Positions 25,490-35,572 of a stretch of 64,000 nucleotides of DNA are shown here, one piece after another. Position 1 is the stretch's first letter; each line of letters opens with the position of its first letter. Made by a program: the position numbers and the translations under genes. The stretch lies in assembly GCA_964568145.1 (NCBI GenBank), contig CAZMOZ010000014.1, forward strand, positions 45,527 to 109,526, written 5' to 3'. Below the pieces are notes generated by a model, which saw only the letters and a program-made list of their open reading frames with translations, ran no database searches and was not told the origin of the DNA. The stretch comes from DSVZ01 sp964568145. GTDB taxonomy: Bacteria; Verrucomicrobiota; Verrucomicrobiia; Limisphaerales; J093.

Positions 25490-28400
25490 ATGAAAGCTTT
25501 CAAACGGTCTCTGGCCGCTCTCGCCCTGCTCTTGGTGATTCTGTCCTTCTGGCCGCGGTCGGAGAAGTCCGTCCCCGCCGCCCCGCCCGCGCCCCGCAAA
25601 CCCTCCGCGGCGGTGTCTTCGCAGGTCCGGACCGGTCTGCTTTCCTACCAGGCGGCACGGCAAGACGCCCTGGCCGCCACGACCCCGGCTCTGGCGGCAA
25701 CAGCCGGCGCGCCGGCGGCGCCGGTCCAGGCGGCCGGCACGCCTCAAACCCGGTTTGCCGGCTGGGTGGAACGGTATTTCAACGAAGCCTGGGGCGGTGA
25801 CCAGGTGGCTCTGCTCGAAGAAGGCGAGCGGCTGGCCATGGAACGCCGGGAATACCTGGCGCGGGAGATCGAGGAAAATCCGCGCGCGGCCCTGGAGCAC
25901 GCCGTGCCGTACAGTTGGCGGCAGCGGTTGCCGGCTCACATCAGCCGGCATTTCGAGGAGGTGGTGAGCGGGCTGGCGAACTACGAAGTCTTCATGGCCT
26001 CGCCCGTGCCAGGCGCCGAGTACCACAAGTTCAAATGCGCCACGTACCGCTACGCGACCCTCGGCGGCCGCACGTACCGCGCCTATGTCTATGGCGCGCG
26101 CGTCAGCCAGATGGCGCGCGAACGCCTGCCCTTGCACGGTATCGCGATTGACGACGCCCTCGCGGTGCATGAGGAGCCCGCGCGGTTGCTGGAGGCAGCG
26201 GAAACCGCTGCCGTTCGAGCGGCGGGCGGCGCGCCGGCGGCGGGCGGTTGCGCGGTGTGCGGACAGGTGGCCGCGGACGGCGGGCGGCTGCTCGACGTGG
26301 CGGGCAGTTACGTCAACGTCTGCAACGCCTCCGACGCCGCCACGCTCAACCGCGCCTTGATGGACTTGGACGCGCAGAAGCTGGCCGCCGCTTACTCGGC
26401 CCTGCCGGTCTGGACCAACGCCCCGCCCAAGCCGCCGCTGCCGTCCTTCGGCCCGCGCCGGACGTTGTACATGCGGCTGGTGTTCCGCGACGACATCACC
26501 ATCCCGATCAGCGAGCAACAGGCCGCCTCGCAGATGGCACAGGCGAACGCCTTTTACATCGAAGCCTCGTACGGCAAGACCGCCCTCATCCCCACGGTGA
26601 CACCGATCCTGACACTGCCGCATCCCAAGGCGTTGTATTCCAAACTGGGGCCGGGCCGGTTGATGACAGACGCCCTGGCGGAGGCTGCCAAACAGGGCTA
26701 CGTCGCCGAAAATTTTGAGCTGGTGCTGGCGCGGTTCACTCCGGTGCCGGGTTTCAACTGGGGCGGGCTGGGCGGCGGCAAGCAGGCCTGGCTGCAATAC
26801 AACGGCGTGGGGCTGATTATTCACGAGGTCGGTCATTGCTACGGCCTCGGACACGCCAATTACTGGGAGACACGCCGCGCCCCGCTGCCCACGCCGCCGC
26901 CGGACCGCTGGGAAACCGACTCGGTGATCGGCCACGACAGCATGATCGGCGCGGGCGACGATCTCGAATACGGTGACATCTTCGACGTGATGGGCAGCGG
27001 CGGGGGCGAGTACCAGGGGGGCAGGGGACCGGTGACCAACCAGCCGATCAGCAGCTTCGCCGGCCACTTCAATCCGGTGGGCAAGAGCATTCTGGGCTGG
27101 CTGCCCGACTCGGCGATCGCCCAGTCGGCCGACAACCGCACCAACCGGATTTACGTCTTCGACACGCCGGTCTTGGTCGAGAACCGCGCTTACGCTCTCA
27201 AGCTGCGCAAGGACGAGCAGCGTTCGTACTGGGTGAGCGCCCGCGCCAAGATTCCCGGCAACCCATGGATTTCCAACGGCGTGTCCCTGCACTGGGGTTC
27301 CTGGCCGCAGTTGATTGGCTACAGCACCCTGATTGACGCCACGCCCGGCACACCGGAAGGCCGCGAGGACTCCGCCATCGTGGTCGGGCGCACGTTCACG
27401 GACCCGGAGGTCAACCTGCACATCACGCCCGTGACCAAAGGCGGCTCGGGGTTGGACACCTACTTCGACGTGGTGGTGAACCGCGGCGCCTTCCCGGGCA
27501 ACGCCGCCCCCACCGTGGAACTCCGCGTCACCACCAACCGCGTCGCCATCGGCCGGCCGGTCACCTTCACCGTGGACGCCTTGGACCCGGATGGCGACGC
27601 GCTCGCCTATTACTGGGACATCAGCGACGGCACCTTGGGGACCAACGGCCCGACGTTGACGCGGAGCTGGACCGTCGAGGGCGACTACCGCGTGCGGGTC
27701 GAGGTCAGTGATATGCGCGGGCACGTGGTGAGCCGGCATGTGGTGGTCCAGGTGGGCGCGCGCAACGGCTTTCGCATCAGCGGCACGGTGTTCGACAACC
27801 GCGGGCTGCCGCTGGCCGGCGCGCGCGTGGCCAACGGGTTGCTCACGAACACCACCGAGCTGGCCACCAATTACCAGGCCACGTTCACCGACAGCGACGG
27901 CACGTTCACGCTCATCAACGAGCTTCCGGGCGACCGGGAGGTGACGGCGTTCAAGCACGGCTACCGCACCACGCCGCAAAATTTCAACCGGATTGTCACC
28001 GTGGCCGATCAGGATGTGACGAGCCTGGAATTCCTGGCGCAGGAGCAGCCGCAGGTTTCCGTGCGTCTGACGACGGACGCCGACGTGGTCCGGGGCCGGC
28101 CCGGCGTGTTCACCTTCAGCCGCACGGGAGACACCAACACCCAGTTGCGCGCGGTGTTCACCCTGGGCGGCACCGCCAAGGAGGGCACGGATTTCACCCG
28201 CCTGACCAACACCACCACCCACACCAACGCACTGCGCACGCTGCTGGCCAACGTCAACCTGCCGGTGCCGTTTTACGTGGTGGATTTCGCCACCGGCGCG
28301 GTCACGGCTCGCGTGACCATCAACACGGCGACCAACACGACCGCGGTGGACGACAAGTACCTCTCCGCGGCGGTCATGTACGCGCTGCAAAAGGAACAGG

Positions 28401-31400
28401 TCTATGCCACGAACGTGGATGACGGCCAGGGCGGCCAGACCAACGGCTTGGCCACCAACTACACGTACCTGACCGGCTGGGAAGTCATCAATTTCAACGG
28501 CGAGGACACCTGGTTCCAGACTTACGGGGATTACGCCGTCGGTTCGCCCGGCGAGGCGCGCATGACCTTCAGGGCCGCGCCCGCCACCAACCCGGTGGTT
28601 TCCCTCCTCGCGGTGGGCAAGGCGGTCAGCGAAAACAGCGGGGACTCGGCGCTCTTCCTCCTCACCCGCACCGGCCAGACCAACGTGGCGGTGAACGTGC
28701 GGCTGGGCTTCACTGGCACGGCCACCTACGGCGAGGACTACCGGCCCCTGCCAGACCTGGTCCGCATCCCCGCTGGCGTCACCACGGTGCCGCTGCTGTT
28801 TTACGTCATCCCGGATTTGTACCTGGAGGGCAACGAAACCGTCTCGATCTCCATCCTGCCGGATTCCGCCTACCGTGTCGGCAGCGCCAAGGCCGACCTC
28901 ACCATCGGCGACAACGACCTGCCGACCTTGACGGTGAGCGCGACCGATCCGGTGGCCTCGGAGACGGGCAACGACAACGGCGCCGTGGTCATCACGCGCA
29001 TTGGTGACCTGACGCGCGACCTCACGGTCAACTACCTGGTGGGCGGCACAGCGGTCGCCGGACGCGATTACCGTTCCCTGCCCGGCTCGATCGTCATCCC
29101 CGCCGGCCAGCCGTCGGTCACGCTCGCGATCCAGCCGCGCGACAACCGCTTGCAGGATGGCGGGAACTCGGTGGAGATCATCCTCTCGGACAGCCCGTTG
29201 TACAACGTGGGCGTGCCCGGCGTGGCGAGCGTCTTCATCCAGGATGGCGCACGGCCGACCGTGAGCATGCTGGCGATCGTCACCAATGCCGCCGAGCCGA
29301 ACACCTTTGGTGAATTCATCCTGACCCGGGCGGGGGACACCCGCGGCGAACTGGTCGTGAACCTCGCGGTCGGCGGCACCGCCCGCCCAGTGGCGGACTA
29401 CACGCCGATTACCGCGCTGGGCCGCATCCCGGCGGGCGCCTCCACCGTGACCATCCGGGTCAATCCCGTGAACGACAGCATCCGGGAGGACGCCGAAACC
29501 GTGATTCTCGAAATCCTGCCCGGCACCAATTACAACATCGCCGGCTTCCGCCAGGAGCAGGTGGTCATTGGCGACGATGACAGCGGTCTGCTGGGCGTGG
29601 GCTTCACGTTCCTGGGCACCACGGTCAGCGAGGGCGCGCGCACCGGGCTGGTCGCCGTGTCGGTCAGCGCCAACCCCAACCAGAACGAGGACGTCACCGT
29701 GGATTGGAAGGTCACTGGCGGCACCGCCGTGCCCGAGCTGGATTACCCGGGCACCAACGCCGGCCGGCTCGTGTTTGCCAACGTGCCCGACCCGGAGGTC
29801 AACAACCGCGTCCAGCTCATCGCGTTTCCGATCATTGACGACACCAACGCCGAGCCGGACAAGACGATCGTGCTCACGCTGGTGGACCCGGCCCCGCTGG
29901 TCAGCAACGAGGTGGTCACCAACGAGATCACCCTCACCAACGCTCAGGGCGACCCGATCGGCACGACCAACGTGCTCACCACGAACGTCATCATCACGCC
30001 CATCCCGCTCAACGCCGTGCTCGAGGCCTACCGCTCCCACACCATCAACTTGCTCGACGACGATGCGAGCGTGGTGAGCCTGGCGGTGGAAGATCCCGCG
30101 GCCATGGAGGAAGGCCGCAAGCGCGGCATGATGCTCCTGCGCCGCGAAGGCTCCACCGCGCGCGACCAGGTGGTGCGGCTCGCCATCGCCGGCAGCGCCG
30201 GCAACGGCAGCGACTACGAGACCATCTCCGGCGAGGTCGTCATCCTGAGCGGCGAATCGGAACTGCCCCTGCCCATCATTCCGGTGGACGATCCCATGCA
30301 GGAGTTCCTGGAAGACGTGCGCATCGCGATCATCGAGGCGCCCGGCGCCACCCTTCTGACCAACCAGGCGGTGGTGGTGACCATCGTGGACAACGACGGC
30401 ACGGTCGAATTCCGCAGTCCGACGTTCGCCGCCTTTGAAAGCGCCGGCCGCGCCGAAATCGCGCTCCGCCGCACCAGCGACACGAACGGCTCGGCGACCG
30501 TGGCGTACCAGGTCCTGGCCGGCACGGCGACCACCAACGACTTCGTCCCCACCAACGGCGTGGTCAGCTTCGCGCCCGGCGAAACCGTCAAGTCGTTCTT
30601 CGTGGAACTGCTGGACGACCGGGTGGTCGAGCCCGAGAAAACTGTCCGCCTCACGCTGCGCAACCTCAGCGACGGCGTGCCGCTGGGCGGCCAGATCGAG
30701 GCCACGCTCACCATCCTCGACGACGACACGATCGTCGAGTTGCTCGCCCCGGCCGTGCAGGCGCTCGAAAACGACTCCTTCGCGGGCGTCATCGTGTACC
30801 GGTACGGGATCATCACCAACCAGCTCCGCGTCGAGGTGGCCGCCACCACCAACGGCACCGCCGTGGCGGACCTGGACTTCGTCGTGACCAACTATCCGGT
30901 GATGTTCCAGCCCGGCCAGACCGCGGCCGTCGCCCAGGTGGTGTTGCTCGATGACGCGGTGTTCGACGGCGACAAAGTCGTTGCGGTCACCCTGACGAAC
31001 CTCGACGCCAGCGCCACGCTCGGCGGGGTCACCAACGGCGCCATCACGGTGCTCGACGACGAATGCGCCATTGATCTGGTGGCCACAAACTACGTGGTGG
31101 ACGAGTACGCCCGCACGCTGACCGTCACGCTCCAGCGCACCGGCAGCGCCCTCCACGCCGTGCAGGTGAATTATGAAACCGCGAACCAGACCGCCCAGGC
31201 GGGCCGGGATTACGTCACCGCGCGCGGCACGCTGCTGTTCACGGGCGCGGACCTGCTGCGCGCGCAGGACGGCACCGGCGTGACGGTGCTGCGGCCCGGA
31301 GAAACCAACCAGACGCTCGTCCTCCGCATCCTGGACGACGTGCTGGGCGAGGGCAACGAGACCTTCCGCCTGAATCTCAACAACCCGCGGCTCACGGTGG

Positions 31401-34099
31401 GCGCCGGCCTGCCCGGCACGGTCGTGCTGGGCGCAAACACCAGCGCCACGGTGCTCATCGTGGACAACGAGACGCCCGGCAGCGTGGACTTCGAGTTCAA
31501 CCCGGGCACCGGCGCGAACGACACCGTGCTGGCGCTCGCGCTCCAGGCGGACGCCAAGATCGTCCTCGGCGGCCGCTTCACCGAGGTGGACAGCGTGGCG
31601 CTCAACCACATCGCGCGCCTCCACGACGATGGCTACCTCGACACCTTCTTCAACCCCGGCGAGGGCTTCAACGACACCGTGCTGGCGCTGGCCGCGCAAC
31701 CGGACGGCCGGCTGCTGGTCGGTGGCCAGTTCACGCGCTTCAACACCACGAATACGCTGAACCGCATCGCCCGGCTCAACGCCGACGGCGCGGTGGACCC
31801 CGAATTCCGCGTCGGCGCGGGCGCCGATGCCCCGGTGCGGGCACTGGCCGTGGAAGCGGCCGGTACCATCCTCGTGGGCGGCGAGTTCAACACCTTCAGC
31901 TCCGCATCCCGCGCGCGGCTTGCCCGCCTGACGCCGGGCGGCGCGGTGGACGCGGCGTTCAACCCGCGGCTGGACGGGGCCGTGTACGCGCTCGCGGTCC
32001 AGCCGGACGGCCGCATCCTGGTCGGCGGCGCCTTTGCCACCGCCGGCGGTTTGGGCCGGCCGTTCCTGACCCGGCTCAACGCCGATGGTTCCACGGACGC
32101 GACCTTCAACCCCGGCGGCGGCCCGGATCGCGCGGTGCATGGCCTCGCCTTGCAGACCGACGGCCGCGTGCTCATCGCGGGCGCCTTCCGCCAGGTGGCC
32201 GGCCAGCCGCGCCGCGGCATCGCCCGCCTGAACGCGGACGGCACGCTGGACACAAGCTTCAACCCCGGCGAGGGCGCCAACGACATCGTTTACGGCGTGG
32301 GCCTCGCGGCGGACGGCAAGGTGTTGCTCGGCGGCGCGTTCACGCGATTTGACGGCCAGGACCGCAACCGCTTCGCCCGCCTCAACCCGGACGGCACGCT
32401 GGACACGGTCTTTGACATCGGCACCGGCGCGAACGGCACGGTCTTCACGCTGGTGGTGCAACCGGACACCGCGATGCTCATCGGCGGCGATTTCACCGAG
32501 GTGAACCGGCTGCCGCGCAACCGCATCGCCCGCATCCACGGCGACGAGCGCTTCCGGCTGAACGTGCTCCAGTTCAGTGCCGCCGCCTACCGGGTGGCGG
32601 AGAACGCCGGCGAGGCCACCATCACCGTCGTGCGCGCTGGCGACATCTCGGTGCCCGCCCAGGTGGACTACCACACCTCGGACGGCACGGCCATCGCCGG
32701 GCAGGATTACGAATCGGTGCGGGGCACGCTGCGCTTCGCGGCCGGCGAAACCGTACAGACCTTCAAGGTGCGCGTCCTCGACGACGCCTTCGGCGAGGGC
32801 AACCTGACCGTCAACCTCCAGTTGAGCAACCTGCCGCCGGGCTTCTCCCTCACGGCGCGGCTCCAGGCCGTGCTCACCATTGACGACGACGAAAGCGCGG
32901 TGGCGTTCGCCTCGGCGGCCTATAGCGTGCGTGAATCCGAAGGCGCCGCCGCCATCCTGGTCCGCCGCACCGGCCCGACCAACACCGTCGTCAGCGTCGA
33001 GTACGCCACCGCCGACGGCTCGGGCGCCGCCGGGCAGGATTACGACTCCGCGAGCGGCACGCTCACCTTCGCGCAAGGCGTGACCGAGCAGAGCTTCAAC
33101 GTGACGGTGCGCGACAACAGCAAGATCGAGGCGGATCGCTCGGTGCTGCTTACGCTCACCAACCCGCAGGGCGGCGCGGTGCTCGGCCGGGTGAACACCG
33201 CCACGCTGACGATCCTCGACGACGACAGCGTGGAGAACTACGCCTTGAACATCACCCCGCCCATCGGCGGCACGGTGACGCCGCCGTCCGGCCTGTACCC
33301 GGCCGGCTCCACGCAGACCGTCACCGCCGTGTCGGCGCAAGGCTTCCGCTTCGTGGGCTGGGACGGCACAGTTGTGTCCACCGCCAACCCGCTGGTGCTG
33401 GTCATGGACCGCAATCACGTGCTCACGGCGAAATTCCAGCCGGTGGCGTACACGTACACGTTCGAGCCGCCGTTCAGTGCGGCCGACCTCCGGCAGCCGC
33501 CGTGGCAGAGCGTGTCCACGCAGCCGTGGCAGTTGCAGTCGTCCACCGCCGCGAGCGGTCGGTTTGCCGTGCGGTCCGGCGTGACGGCGGACGGCCAGGA
33601 TAGCACGCTCCAGCTCACCGTCGAGTCGCGCGGCGGGCCGGCGGCCTTCGACGTCCGCGTGAGCTGCGAGGCGAACTGGGACTTCGCGGAGTTTTACGTG
33701 GACGGCCTCCGCCTCGAGCGCTGGACCGGGGAGGCGCCGTGGCGGACCTACCTGTTCAATCTGGGCCCCGGCACGCACACGCTGGCTTGGCGCTACGTGA
33801 AGGACAACAACTTCGCCGGCGGTCTGGACGCGATGTTCGTGGACAACATCTACGTGCCGCAGACCGGGCCGGATCCCACCGATCCCGCGGCGCAGCTCCG
33901 GCTCGTCACCGTGCCGGGCGGGTTGCAACTCTGGATCACCGGCAAGGTGGGGCTCACTTACGCGGTCGAGGCCAGCACCAACCTCTCGGCCTGGTCGCAG
34001 GTCTCCACGCACCTGAACACCGCCGGCACGATCGTGGTGCCCTTGACCATCGAGCCGGGTACCCCGGCCCGCTACTACCGGGCGGTAACCACGCCCTGA
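25490..34099 (+). CDS. Giant secreted metzincin metalloprotease with Calx-beta and delta-60 repeats
   Basis: 2869 residues from ATG 25490 (signal peptide KRSLAALALLLVILSFW). The metzincin zinc motif HEVGHCYGLGH is at residues 445-455, with a Met-turn in DIFDVMGSGGG. Then come a PKD domain (DPDGDALAYYWDISDG), a carboxypeptidase-regulatory-like domain (ISGTVFDNRGLPLAGARVAN) and about nine Calx-beta units (about 850-2000), several ending in DDD or DND. About seven delta-60 blades (about 2000-2355; e.g. QPDGRILVGGAF), two more Calx-beta units, an InlB-like repeat, a jelly-roll-like module and the shared C-terminal module (YAVEASTNLSAW, ending RYYRAVTTP) complete it. Probably a calcium-stabilised surface or released protease. 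Confidence 0.88.
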   Translation: MKAFKRSLAALALLLVILSFWPRSEKSVPAAPPAPRKPSAAVSSQVRTGLLSYQAARQDALAATTPALAATAGAPAAPVQAAGTPQTRFAGWVERYFNEAWGGDQVALLEEGERLAMERREYLAREIEENPRAALEHAVPYSWRQRLPAHISRHFEEVVSGLANYEVFMASPVPGAEYHKFKCATYRYATLGGRTYRAYVYGARVSQMARERLPLHGIAIDDALAVHEEPARLLEAAETAAVRAAGGAPAAGGCAVCGQVAADGGRLLDVAGSYVNVCNASDAATLNRALMDLDAQKLAAAYSALPVWTNAPPKPPLPSFGPRRTLYMRLVFRDDITIPISEQQAASQMAQANAFYIEASYGKTALIPTVTPILTLPHPKALYSKLGPGRLMTDALAEAAKQGYVAENFELVLARFTPVPGFNWGGLGGGKQAWLQYNGVGLIIHEVGHCYGLGHANYWETRRAPLPTPPPDRWETDSVIGHDSMIGAGDDLEYGDIFDVMGSGGGEYQGGRGPVTNQPISSFAGHFNPVGKSILGWLPDSAIAQSADNRTNRIYVFDTPVLVENRAYALKLRKDEQRSYWVSARAKIPGNPWISNGVSLHWGSWPQLIGYSTLIDATPGTPEGREDSAIVVGRTFTDPEVNLHITPVTKGGSGLDTYFDVVVNRGAFPGNAAPTVELRVTTNRVAIGRPVTFTVDALDPDGDALAYYWDISDGTLGTNGPTLTRSWTVEGDYRVRVEVSDMRGHVVSRHVVVQVGARNGFRISGTVFDNRGLPLAGARVANGLLTNTTELATNYQATFTDSDGTFTLINELPGDREVTAFKHGYRTTPQNFNRIVTVADQDVTSLEFLAQEQPQVSVRLTTDADVVRGRPGVFTFSRTGDTNTQLRAVFTLGGTAKEGTDFTRLTNTTTHTNALRTLLANVNLPVPFYVVDFATGAVTARVTINTATNTTAVDDKYLSAAVMYALQKEQVYATNVDDGQGGQTNGLATNYTYLTGWEVINFNGEDTWFQTYGDYAVGSPGEARMTFRAAPATNPVVSLLAVGKAVSENSGDSALFLLTRTGQTNVAVNVRLGFTGTATYGEDYRPLPDLVRIPAGVTTVPLLFYVIPDLYLEGNETVSISILPDSAYRVGSAKADLTIGDNDLPTLTVSATDPVASETGNDNGAVVITRIGDLTRDLTVNYLVGGTAVAGRDYRSLPGSIVIPAGQPSVTLAIQPRDNRLQDGGNSVEIILSDSPLYNVGVPGVASVFIQDGARPTVSMLAIVTNAAEPNTFGEFILTRAGDTRGELVVNLAVGGTARPVADYTPITALGRIPAGASTVTIRVNPVNDSIREDAETVILEILPGTNYNIAGFRQEQVVIGDDDSGLLGVGFTFLGTTVSEGARTGLVAVSVSANPNQNEDVTVDWKVTGGTAVPELDYPGTNAGRLVFANVPDPEVNNRVQLIAFPIIDDTNAEPDKTIVLTLVDPAPLVSNEVVTNEITLTNAQGDPIGTTNVLTTNVIITPIPLNAVLEAYRSHTINLLDDDASVVSLAVEDPAAMEEGRKRGMMLLRREGSTARDQVVRLAIAGSAGNGSDYETISGEVVILSGESELPLPIIPVDDPMQEFLEDVRIAIIEAPGATLLTNQAVVVTIVDNDGTVEFRSPTFAAFESAGRAEIALRRTSDTNGSATVAYQVLAGTATTNDFVPTNGVVSFAPGETVKSFFVELLDDRVVEPEKTVRLTLRNLSDGVPLGGQIEATLTILDDDTIVELLAPAVQALENDSFAGVIVYRYGIITNQLRVEVAATTNGTAVADLDFVVTNYPVMFQPGQTAAVAQVVLLDDAVFDGDKVVAVTLTNLDASATLGGVTNGAITVLDDECAIDLVATNYVVDEYARTLTVTLQRTGSALHAVQVNYETANQTAQAGRDYVTARGTLLFTGADLLRAQDGTGVTVLRPGETNQTLVLRILDDVLGEGNETFRLNLNNPRLTVGAGLPGTVVLGANTSATVLIVDNETPGSVDFEFNPGTGANDTVLALALQADAKIVLGGRFTEVDSVALNHIARLHDDGYLDTFFNPGEGFNDTVLALAAQPDGRLLVGGQFTRFNTTNTLNRIARLNADGAVDPEFRVGAGADAPVRALAVEAAGTILVGGEFNTFSSASRARLARLTPGGAVDAAFNPRLDGAVYALAVQPDGRILVGGAFATAGGLGRPFLTRLNADGSTDATFNPGGGPDRAVHGLALQTDGRVLIAGAFRQVAGQPRRGIARLNADGTLDTSFNPGEGANDIVYGVGLAADGKVLLGGAFTRFDGQDRNRFARLNPDGTLDTVFDIGTGANGTVFTLVVQPDTAMLIGGDFTEVNRLPRNRIARIHGDERFRLNVLQFSAAAYRVAENAGEATITVVRAGDISVPAQVDYHTSDGTAIAGQDYESVRGTLRFAAGETVQTFKVRVLDDAFGEGNLTVNLQLSNLPPGFSLTARLQAVLTIDDDESAVAFASAAYSVRESEGAAAILVRRTGPTNTVVSVEYATADGSGAAGQDYDSASGTLTFAQGVTEQSFNVTVRDNSKIEADRSVLLTLTNPQGGAVLGRVNTATLTILDDDSVENYALNITPPIGGTVTPPSGLYPAGSTQTVTAVSAQGFRFVGWDGTVVSTANPLVLVMDRNHVLTAKFQPVAYTYTFEPPFSAADLRQPPWQSVSTQPWQLQSSTAASGRFAVRSGVTADGQDSTLQLTVESRGGPAAFDVRVSCEANWDFAEFYVDGLRLERWTGEAPWRTYLFNLGPGTHTLAWRYVKDNNFAGGLDAMFVDNIYVPQTGPDPTDPAAQLRLVTVPGGLQLWITGKVGLTYAVEASTNLSAWSQVSTHLNTAGTIVVPLTIEPGTPARYYRAVTTP

Positions 34100-34421
34100 A
34101 ATGCGCCGGCACAGCCGGCCGGATCTTTGAGGTGGCCGACCTCTGGCTCAGAGGCCGGAAAGGTCGCCCCTCAACGAGGGGCGACCCACCATGGACGCGA
34201 GGGGCGATCCGCCTCAACTGCCGGAGGCGAGACGCGGGCCAAGCGGCAGCGACTGCCGCACTCCAGGACGCTTCGGGTTCGCCGGGCCGGGGCGCCGGGC
34301 ATCCGCTTCTGGAATGTGCCGGTCTGCTGGTGCATTCCGGAAGCAGCGCGGTCCGGCAACCCCGAAGACCGAACTTGGCTGTAGCGCAGTGCGTCCCCCC
34401 GCCCAGCTTCGGTTTTCCGGA
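34100..34421. repeat. Composite repeat region at a convergent gene junction (R4 copy 2, R1 copy 2)
   Basis: The 322-bp stretch between the giant protease (+) and the SDR gene (-) holds no gene. It contains R4 (hairpins at 34136-34158 and 34162-34186), a GCGGCAG-CGA-CTGCCGC hairpin near 34243-34259, an inverted GGAATG...CATTCC pair near 34312-34339 and R1 at 34361-34420. It is packed with palindromes and could terminate transcription from both sides. Confidence 0.75.
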
Positions 34422-35180
34422 TTACTGCGCCATCCAGCCGCCGTCCATCACCACGTCGGTACCAGTGATCCAGCCCGCCGCCGCCGAGCACAGGAACACC
34501 GCGAGGCCGGCCACTTCCTCCTCGCGGCCCCAACGCCCGGCCGGAATGCGCGCGGCGAATTCGCGGCTCAGCGCGGGGTTGTCGAGGATGAGCCGGTTCA
34601 TGGCGGTGGCGACCGGGCCGGGGCTGATGCCGTTCACGGTGATGCCTTCCGGGGCCAGTTCCAGCGCCAGCGCCCGTGTGAAGCCCAGCAGCCCCGCCTT
34701 GCTGGCGGCGTAAGCGGTGCGCTCGGGCAGCGCCACGTGACTCATGATCGAGGTGAGGTTGATGATCCGGCCGTAGCCGTGCCCCCGCAGCAGCGGCACG
34801 AAGGCGCGGCAGACCAGAAACACCCCGGTCAGGTTGGTGTCCAGCACGTAGCGCCACTCAGCCAGCGTGAACTCGGTCAACGGCTTGCGGAGGTTGGTGC
34901 CGGCGCTGTTGATGAGGATGTGGACGGCGTCAAACCGCCGCCGGAGCTGGTCCGCCGTCGCGATCACCGCAGCTTCCGCCGTCACGTCGCACCGGCAGAT
35001 TTCCGCCTCGCGTCCCCGGCTTTTGACCTCGTCTGCCACGGCATCCAGCGCGGCGCGGTCGCGCGCCAGCAAGGCCACATTGGCGCCGGCATCGGCCAGG
35101 GCCAGCGCAATGGCCCGGCCCAGGCCGCGACTGGCGCCGGTTACCACCGCGACGCGTCCTTGAAGTTCCTGTGTATTCAT
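34422..35180 (-). CDS. Short-chain dehydrogenase/reductase
   Basis: 252 residues, classical SDR. The NAD(P)-binding motif TGASRGLG is near the N-terminus, followed by NSAG. The catalytic Ser lies in LTSIMSH and Tyr-Lys in YAASK, with the ISPGPVATAMN segment after the active site. The ending DVVMDGGWMAQ is like gluconate 5-dehydrogenase and 3-oxoacyl-ACP reductase relatives. The start is ATG 35180; an upstream start would add nine non-conserved residues. The substrate cannot be told from sequence alone. It is a single gene facing the giant protease gene. Confidence 0.88.
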   Translation of the reverse strand: MNTQELQGRVAVVTGASRGLGRAIALALADAGANVALLARDRAALDAVADEVKSRGREAEICRCDVTAEAAVIATADQLRRRFDAVHILINSAGTNLRKPLTEFTLAEWRYVLDTNLTGVFLVCRAFVPLLRGHGYGRIINLTSIMSHVALPERTAYAASKAGLLGFTRALALELAPEGITVNGISPGPVATAMNRLILDNPALSREFAARIPAGRWGREEEVAGLAVFLCSAAAGWITGTDVVMDGGWMAQ

Positions 35181-35572
35181 GCCCGCCACTGTGCCGTCCG
35201 GCGGCAAAGCTGGCTACGCGCAATCGGCGTCCGCGCTGTCTTGCCTTGGAGCATGGACGTTCCCGGCTGCGGCCGCCGGGGGTAGCGGCGGCCATCCCTG
35301 GCCGCTGTAGAGGGCGGCATCCTGTCGTCCGGAATCCGCGACGACACGCTGCCCGCGGGATACCGCTCGTACCCCGGCGCCGGGCTGGAAACCCGGTTCA
35401 CGGCGGCTGAAAGCCGGCCACCACCCCGGCAGGCGCTGCTGCCTGCAAGAAATTGAGATGCGCCCGTTCGCGCCCATCGTTGGGCCGCCGAATTGACGCC
35501 TGCCCGCCGCTCGGGGACCATGCTGCCTTTCAGCCCGTCGCGGTCCGCGCCGCTGGCGGGGCTTGTCTCGTG
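35181..35572. repeat. Divergent intergenic region with R2 repeat copy 1 (35263-35465)
   Basis: No gene is seen in these 392 bp between the SDR (-) and the GNAT gene (+). Most of it is R2, about 200 bp long. R2 is made of nested hairpins (GCGGCCATCCCTGGCCGC; GGGCGGCAT near-palindrome; CCGGGCTGGAAACCCGG) and ends in CAAGAAATTGAGATGCGC. A second full copy is at 50060-50260. Confidence 0.75.

Noticed and set aside
25460..34012. Open frame of about 2850 codons on the minus strand opposite the giant metzincin gene
   Set aside because: It is a shadow caused by high GC at third codon positions. The translation is Arg/Gly/Val/His-rich without domains, while the plus strand shows many real domains.
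35453..35572. Extended N-terminus of the GNAT protein from a TTG
   Set aside because: The extension would be translated from repeat R2 and has no conserved features; ATG 35573 begins the recognisable protein.
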